Positions 7,241-11,191 of a DNA stretch of 11,191 bases are shown one piece after another. The position numbers and the translations under genes are program-made. A model generated the notes under the pieces. It saw only the letters and a program-made list of their open reading frames with translations, was not told where the DNA came from and ran no database searches. Source of the DNA: Echinostoma caproni (taxonomy: Eukaryota > Platyhelminthes > Trematoda > Plagiorchiida > Echinostomatidae); the NCBI GenBank assembly GCA_900618425.1, contig UZAN01059589.1, forward strand, positions 1-11,191. Reading direction: 5' to 3'. Within the stretch, counting starts at the first letter, position 1. Every line of letters begins with the position of its first letter.

Positions 7241-9149
7241 GGTTGACCGCCATCTTTAAATAGGGCTTGGAAAGGTCATCGGAGCCTGGCGCTTTTTGAC
7301 GCCCCAAGTCTTGGATCTCCTTATGAATTTCCGCCTCAGAAGGTGGGTCTGTTGAGACAGACCATGGGACATGTGCCGGGATAGCTGTGTGAGAAGCTGA
7401 CGCTGGAGGCCAGCTAAATTATGCTTTGAAGTGCTCCGCCCAGCGTGCAAGGCGTCGCTTTTGACTATGAACGGGCGAGCCGTTAGCTCCGCAGATCGTT
7501 TCGCTCGCACTCAAGGCTTTCCTACCGGTGACCCGGATGAGATGGAACAGCTTGCGGGGATTACTCATGGCGGCAGCACGTTCCATCTCCAACGCGCGTT
7601 GAGTCCACCAGATTTCGCGGTCTCTACGTAGGCTTGCACTAAGTTCACGTCTCGTTACGAGGCGTGTTTCATTATGCTCACTGATGGCCGGAATGGACTG
7701 ACTTGCGTCAAGAAGGCGTAGAGACTGTGCAGAAATTTAGGGTGTCACGGTGCGACGTGTCAGACCACAACCAACTAAGCCAGCAGAATGCAGAGCATTC
7801 TTGATCAGCGACCAGTGCTAGTTAACGTCATCGGGTGGGGTTGATTATAGCTTTTCAGCTAGTGCGTTTTGAAAAACAGTTAGGCGTGCTGGTTCAGACA
7901 ACTGGTCACAGTTTAACCGTCGTTGTGTTGTACGTTTGGGACGCCCATCGAAGCCCATGGACAGCTTAGCGCATACCAATGCATGGTCGGATTTGAGGAG
8001 AGAACTCCAGTACGATCGGCAGTCTTGAATGCTGCCCCGCAATTTGTAGCTTATAGCGATGTGGTCGGTCTGCGTCTGCATCTGACTCGAAGAGGGCGGA
8101 CGCCAAGTGGCGTAACGGCAGTTGTAGCGTCTGAAGTTCGTACTGGCGAGGAACAGGCGATGATCGGAACACAAAGCCAACAGCCGCTCCACGTTCTCCG
8201 AACGACAGAAATCTAGTACGAAAGGACCTCCCAGGTGCGCCTCACTCGAAGTCAACCGGCCTACTCTAGCATTCATATCTCCTGCTAAAATCACGATATC
8301 AGCTCGGGTTGCTATACGCAAGAGGTCGTGTAGATTGTGATAAAATTCATCTTTGACTACATCTGGGCTGCAGTCTGTTGGAGCATACGCCGATACGACA
8401 AACAGGTTTGGTCTATCGTGGCGACGGCTGCTTACCTTGCACGAACATCTGAGTCTCCCTGCGCATAACCTACTGTCGACTGGGATCCAATCCGGGAGGG
8501 CGGCCTCAGCTCTCTCACTGAGAGCTACGCCGACGCCACCAAGACCGGAAGCCGCAGCCTCAGGGTCCCCAGAGAGACGTAAGTGTAACTTTACAGATTG
8601 GTTAGATGGGTATGTCAACCGGATAATGGAACTGGAGTCTTAAATGCCAGTTTCTTGTATGCAACACACATCGATGTTTAGGGTTTCGAGCGTACGAGCT
8701 GAACCGGCCTGTTGTCCTATACGCATCAGAGTACGCACATTAAACGTGCCTAGGTTGAAAGGACGTCGAGGGTGGAGAAGGAATTTAGCTGCTGGAGCAT
8801 TTGGTGAGACTTGAACAGCAGTCGGGATAGGACAAGAGCGAACAGCGGCAGGATTTTCTCCCGAGGCACTACTGCTATTATGATCGTCTGAAGTACCAGA
8901 GAGAGATGGAATAGAGTTGGGAGAGTAGAGGTGAGGTGGGGAGAGGCTGAGATTGTTGAAGGTTTAGAATGAGAATTCATGAGAGCTAGAGCGTTCATAG
9001 TTATCTGCGTTGTGGGCTATTGTACTACTCGGTCGCCCATTCCAGAGTAGGCCTTGTTCGGGGATGCACTCTAGCATTTGCGCAACCAAGGGCGGACTGC
9101 AAGGTAGCAGTGATGTTCCAGATGAGCCGGTGGCCGGTTCTCGGTTCAT
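7241..9149 (-). pseudogene. RTE-type endonuclease and reverse transcriptase start, nonsense-broken
   Basis: A single minus-strand frame runs from an ATG at 9149 to the element's break, interrupted by six stops and no frameshift. Endonuclease motifs in order are GTFNVRTL (about 8727-8750), CCIQETG (8643-8663), GGVGVAL, SAYAPTD, GDMNARVG (8259-8282), TDHI (8058-8069) and SDHALV (around 7991). Thus the usual Asn, Glu, Asp/Asn and final Asp-His positions are all present. The pre-RT linker contains RRDREIWW and HLIRVTGRKALS, then RLARWAEHF. The first RT block, GRQKAPGSDDL, is near 7272-7301. The N-terminal part (about 8750-9149) is Ser/Pro-rich and matches no domain I know. Stops are at 8964, 8640, 7845, 7818, 7737 and 7419 (left coordinate). 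RTE proteins are about 1000 residues, so about 60 percent is present. The actual start codon is uncertain. Confidence 0.93.
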
Positions 9150-9758
9150 TCGCCCCTTCTAGAAAACCTTGTCGGGCAAAGAAACTCGACAAGGGGCTAT
9201 CGCCACATTACAGCGCTGTCCACAGATATTTATAATGTTTTCTGCGGAGAACACTTGCCAGGAATTAAACCCACCACATCCTCGAGCGCTGCCGCCGATC
9301 GTCCACGGCCCTTTATTCGGAGGGCCGAAGCCCACCTTATCAATTGTTAGCCGCGAGATGACGGCTGTTCCCCTATTCGCGACCTGGGGGTGAGCTCGGT
9401 AGCATACAGCTCTGCTCTCCCGGATAGGCAGGTGAATTATCTTGAGCAATCCACAACCGAAGCCTTTGGCCAGTCAAAGCCTCACTCACAAGGCAGAGCA
9501 GTGTGTGTAAACCGCAATCCATTGGGGCCGGAGTCCAGTTCATCGGATCATATACCTATTGAACAGGGTCAAACGTTCAAGGTGCCCAGTAAACTTCCAC
9601 ACCCAATCGAACCGGAGACCACTGCCACAACCAAGAAGTTGTGTGCATCGTAAGTCTCCTCATCATTGGTTTGGAATCCGGAATTTTGGCCAACTCCCCT
9701 AGGTGAACTACCAGAGGTGCACCAACCCGCTTATAGCCCCGGATGTCGGCTTTTCGTT
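9150..9758 (-). other. Probable 5' UTR of the RTE-type LINE
   Basis: This stretch lies between the candidate ribozyme and the first ATG of the long frame. The LINE frame itself stays open upstream to about 9450 except for a TAG at 9159-9161, so part of this may be coding. I recognise no protein motif in it. It contains a perfect 8-base stem hairpin at 9167-9194 (CCTTGTCG, 12-base loop, CGACAAGG). An isolated B-box-like sequence lies near 9605-9616 (minus). Open frames on the plus strand here are shadows. Confidence 0.45.
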
Positions 9759-9824
9759 CACTCACTTTGGTGGAAAACACCTCCGCCGGGAGAAGGCAGT
9801 GAGTGGGGCTTCCCCAGCAGAGGC
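9759..9824 (-). ncRNA. Candidate HDV-like self-cleaving ribozyme at LINE 5' end
   Basis: On the minus strand a nested pseudoknot can be drawn. P2 is CACTCAC (9799-9805) with GTGAGTG (9759-9765), 7 perfect pairs. P3 is GCC (9795-9797) with GGC (9785-9787) around a C-rich 7-base loop. A short P4, GTG with CAC (9770-9780), is followed by CAAA (9766-9769), which fits the CNRA joiner holding the catalytic C in this class. P1 would be GCCTCT (9819-9824) with GGAGGT (9779-9784). P1 is the weak point: it has two G-U pairs, competes with P4, and leaves a 13-base J1/2 that can itself form a GGGG-AAG-CCCC hairpin. RTE and R2 LINEs are known to carry HDV-like ribozymes at their 5' ends, so the location fits. 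The fold was drawn by eye. Confidence 0.33.
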
Positions 9825-10122
9825 TGTTTTAGACGCTTGGTCGTGTGGGAGCATTTCGATAGGTGCAAGGGAAGGGTGATCAGCCGCAACCCTAGACACC
9901 CACCCCCGACCATACTGAGACTTTCAGGGGCCAATGCGACTTCGGGGATGATGATTATGTTCCCCAACCTGGTTACGAAATGTCTGCGAACAACACTTCC
10001 AATTCGGAGAACACATCAACATCCACATCCCGAGCTACAATCATTCCACATCATTTTCACCATTGGATCTTATCTTTCGCGTATATGCGAAAAATAGAAA
10101 CAACGATCGTGTAATATTACAG
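9825..10122. other. Unassigned stretch between LINE and host-like exons
   Basis: The GC-rich part up to about 9970 resembles the LINE 5' region in composition and may be upstream repeat sequence. After that the composition becomes more even. No motif was recognised. The final bases (about 10105-10122) end in ATTACAG, a plausible splice acceptor for the first host-like exon. Confidence 0.4.
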
Positions 10123-10202
10123 TGTTTCGAGAAATGAAGGCAAATGGGCAGTTCGATGCCAGTGCGCATCGGCCAGAAGGTTTAATGGGATTGATGTTTA
10201 CG
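10123..10202 (+). CDS. Possible exon A of an unrecognised host gene
   Basis: An open segment lies between acceptor ATTACAG and donor ACG|GTATAA (10203). It reads VFREMKANGQFD, then ASAHRPEGLMGLMFT. It ends in phase 0, which fits the next exon start at 10304; the intervening intron would be 101 bases. The product is not recognised. A second frame is also open across this segment, and the donor is only fair, so this is the least certain of the first three exons. Confidence 0.38.
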
Positions 10203-10303
10203 GTATAAAATGCATTCAAATTCTGGTTTAGATTGAATGGTTTGGTAAGAAGCACTTGGTGGTAGGTATATAACTGTATTATTCATAAAGTAACTGCTGC
10301 CAG

Positions 10304-10430
10304 CCGGAATTTCTAGCTGAGTTTTTGAATGCACGGATCATCAACCGAGAGCTGTTGGGATTTCGTTTCGCATCGAATCACACACAACTCACCTTGTTTT
10401 ATGGCAATGAGCTTGAACAATTTATCACCA
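10304..10430 (+). CDS. Probable exon B of an unrecognised host gene
   Basis: This exon follows acceptor CTGCTGCCAG and is read in phase 0. It gives PEFLAEFLNARIINRELLG, then FRFASNHTQLTLFYGNELEQ, a well-mixed, protein-like sequence with one N-glycosylation sequon (NHT). The proposed donor is CACCA|GTTTCA (10431), which is weak. The 73-base intron behind it has an excellent branch region (CTAACTAACT, 10471-10480), a T-run and AAG at 10501-10503. Splicing there leaves one base that joins in frame to exon C. No domain is recognised. Confidence 0.48.
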
Positions 10431-10503
10431 GTTTCAATCTACAGACTTAAATGACCTGCTCCAACAAAAACTAACTAACTGTTTTTTTGTTGTTGGAATC
10501 AAG

Positions 10504-10691
10504 CACTTAACCCATATCGTTCCAGTGGTGAGCTTTCCAAACAGAATGTGACATTGTTACCGACTGATCTATGCACTGTCCGTCCGCTTGAACACATCAT
10601 CCGTGGTCTGCACGACTCCCTTCAACATGCCTATCCTCAACGTTCTTCATTGAATGTTTTTCGTTATACAACGATCACACTATCACATCCG
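10504..10691 (+). CDS. Probable exon C of an unrecognised host gene
   Basis: The open frame begins just after the acceptor at 10503 and runs to TGA at 10695-10697, about 62 codons. It includes LNPYRSSGELSKQNVTLL, PTDLCTVRPLEHIIRGLHDS and SSLNVFRYTTITLSHP, with a second sequon (NVT). The composition is typical of a folded protein and has no similarity to the LINEs. The end is unclear: possible donors are 10663 (GTTATA), 10692 (GTCTGA) and, beyond the stop, GTAAAT at about 10705. Only the 10663 donor is phase-compatible with the strong acceptor at 10805. A genuine stop or a decayed gene are alternatives. Confidence 0.48.
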
Positions 10692-10805
10692 GTCTGAATC
10701 GAGAGTAAATGCATTGTTCTCGTTTGCTGTATTCCATTGCAACAGGGTTTCTAAGTTATGGATTAAAAAGTATTTCGCCATTTCATCCGTCTAACCTGTC
10801 CTTAG

Positions 10806-11035
10806 GCAAAAGAACTGCGATCAGGCTCAACGTATCTACACTCCATCAGTTTGCCTACCTCGACGTTCAATTTTATTTTGCCATACCCAGTGATCTTGCG
10901 GTGTTTAGTGACACCAATGAATCTTCAATTGTACATTTGCTGAAAAATGTACCATCTGCACAAGGATATGCATGGCGTTGTGTGAACCACTATACCAGTG
11001 GATGGGAGTTGTTGTGTTTACATACTAACAACTAG
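10806..11035 (+). CDS. Possible exon D of the same gene
   Basis: This follows a strong-looking acceptor: CTAAC branch, pyrimidines and CCTTAG, ending at 10805. It is open to TAG at 11033-11035. It reads KRTAIRLNVSTLHQF, then AYLDVQFYFAIPSDLAVFSD, then NESSIVHLLKNVPSAQG. Two more sequons occur (NVS, NES). An alternative acceptor, GCAACAG at 10745, would add a segment with another sequon. The last dozen residues read less like protein, so the exon may end earlier at an unrecognised donor. No domain is recognised. Confidence 0.4.
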
Positions 11036-11191
11036 TTATGCTGTCGCTCGGTTCCATACTAGGCGTGAGCTAGCGGGGCCCAATATGGTTCCTCATCCCA
11101 AGCCTCACGGCTTATGGTCTGGCTAGCCACAACGCCACCGAGCAGCTGATCAGACCGTTTTGCATTTTCCATTTACACGATATAGCACAAC
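11036..11191. other. No feature seen at right edge
   Basis: The last 156 bases show no motif, repeat or long open frame that I can support. They could be intron of the host-like gene or 3' flanking DNA. Confidence 0.4.

Larger units (their letters stand above)
7241..9824 (-). mobile_element. RTE-type LINE, 3' part lost
   Basis: This is a minus-strand non-LTR retrotransposon of the RTE clade type. It has a long 5' region (about 9150-9824), a complete APE endonuclease, the pre-RT linker and the first RT block. It stops at about 7241, where the hammerhead SINE begins. No RT continuation was found on the far side of the SINE, so the 3' part seems deleted rather than displaced. The 5' limit is inferred from a candidate HDV-like ribozyme at 9759-9824; related sequence could extend further, since bases up to about 9970 look similarly GC-rich. 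It is the youngest-looking LINE here, with no frameshift in about 1.9 kb. Confidence 0.85.

Noticed and set aside
7923..8643. Two plus-strand open frames of about 97 codons
   Set aside because: They lie antisense to the well-supported RTE endonuclease and have no motifs of their own.
9605..9616. B-box-like GGTTCGATTGG on the minus strand as part of a tRNA gene
   Set aside because: No A box at a suitable distance and no cloverleaf could be drawn. It lies within the LINE 5' region.
9390..10097. Plus-strand open frames of 87 and 143 codons
   Set aside because: They overlap the GC-rich 5' region of the minus-strand LINE, where long chance frames are expected, and show no domain.
10692..10745. 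Intron from GTCTGA at 10692 to GCAACAG at 10745
   Set aside because: The donor is poor and the phases (0 and 1) do not match, so it would break the frame.

Overview
The window looks like repeat-rich nuclear DNA of an animal, most likely a flatworm and probably a digenean fluke. There are no bacterial-style operons. Almost everything that can be read on the minus strand is decayed non-LTR retrotransposon (LINE) coding sequence. Two kinds of tRNA-derived short repeat (SINE-like) are scattered through it. One carries the core of a hammerhead ribozyme, an association known from the Sm-alpha SINEs of schistosomes, and this is the main reason for suggesting a fluke. The species cannot be fixed from the sequence.

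Layout. Bases 1-1117 and 1459-1990 (minus) are the reverse transcriptase (RT) and endonuclease parts of one very decayed LINE that runs off the left edge. It is split by two tRNA-like repeats in inverted orientation (1118-1458). Bases 1991-3154 hold nothing I can name, and contain one N flanked by a direct 8-mer. Bases 3155 to about 5050 (minus) are a 5'-truncated CR1-like LINE with most of the RT domain, the C-terminal domain and a 3' tail of short tandem units. Bases 5051-5969 are anonymous. Bases 5970-6215 hold a third copy of the tRNA-like repeat. Bases 6216-7090 are anonymous apart from one hairpin. Bases 7090-7240 (minus) are the tRNA-like plus hammerhead SINE. It abuts the best preserved element, an RTE-type LINE at 7241 to about 9824 (minus). 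That LINE has a complete APE endonuclease and the start of the RT, in a single uninterrupted frame broken only by TAA/TAG codons. Its 5' region contains a fold resembling an HDV-like ribozyme.

The right end (10123-11035, plus) is different. It holds a series of short open segments joined by plausible introns in compatible phase, with several N-glycosylation sequons. I read this as part of a host gene for an unrecognised secreted or membrane glycoprotein, with moderate confidence. No gene in the window can be called intact. The LINEs are pseudogenes, and the tRNA-like repeats depend on LINE machinery in trans for mobility.
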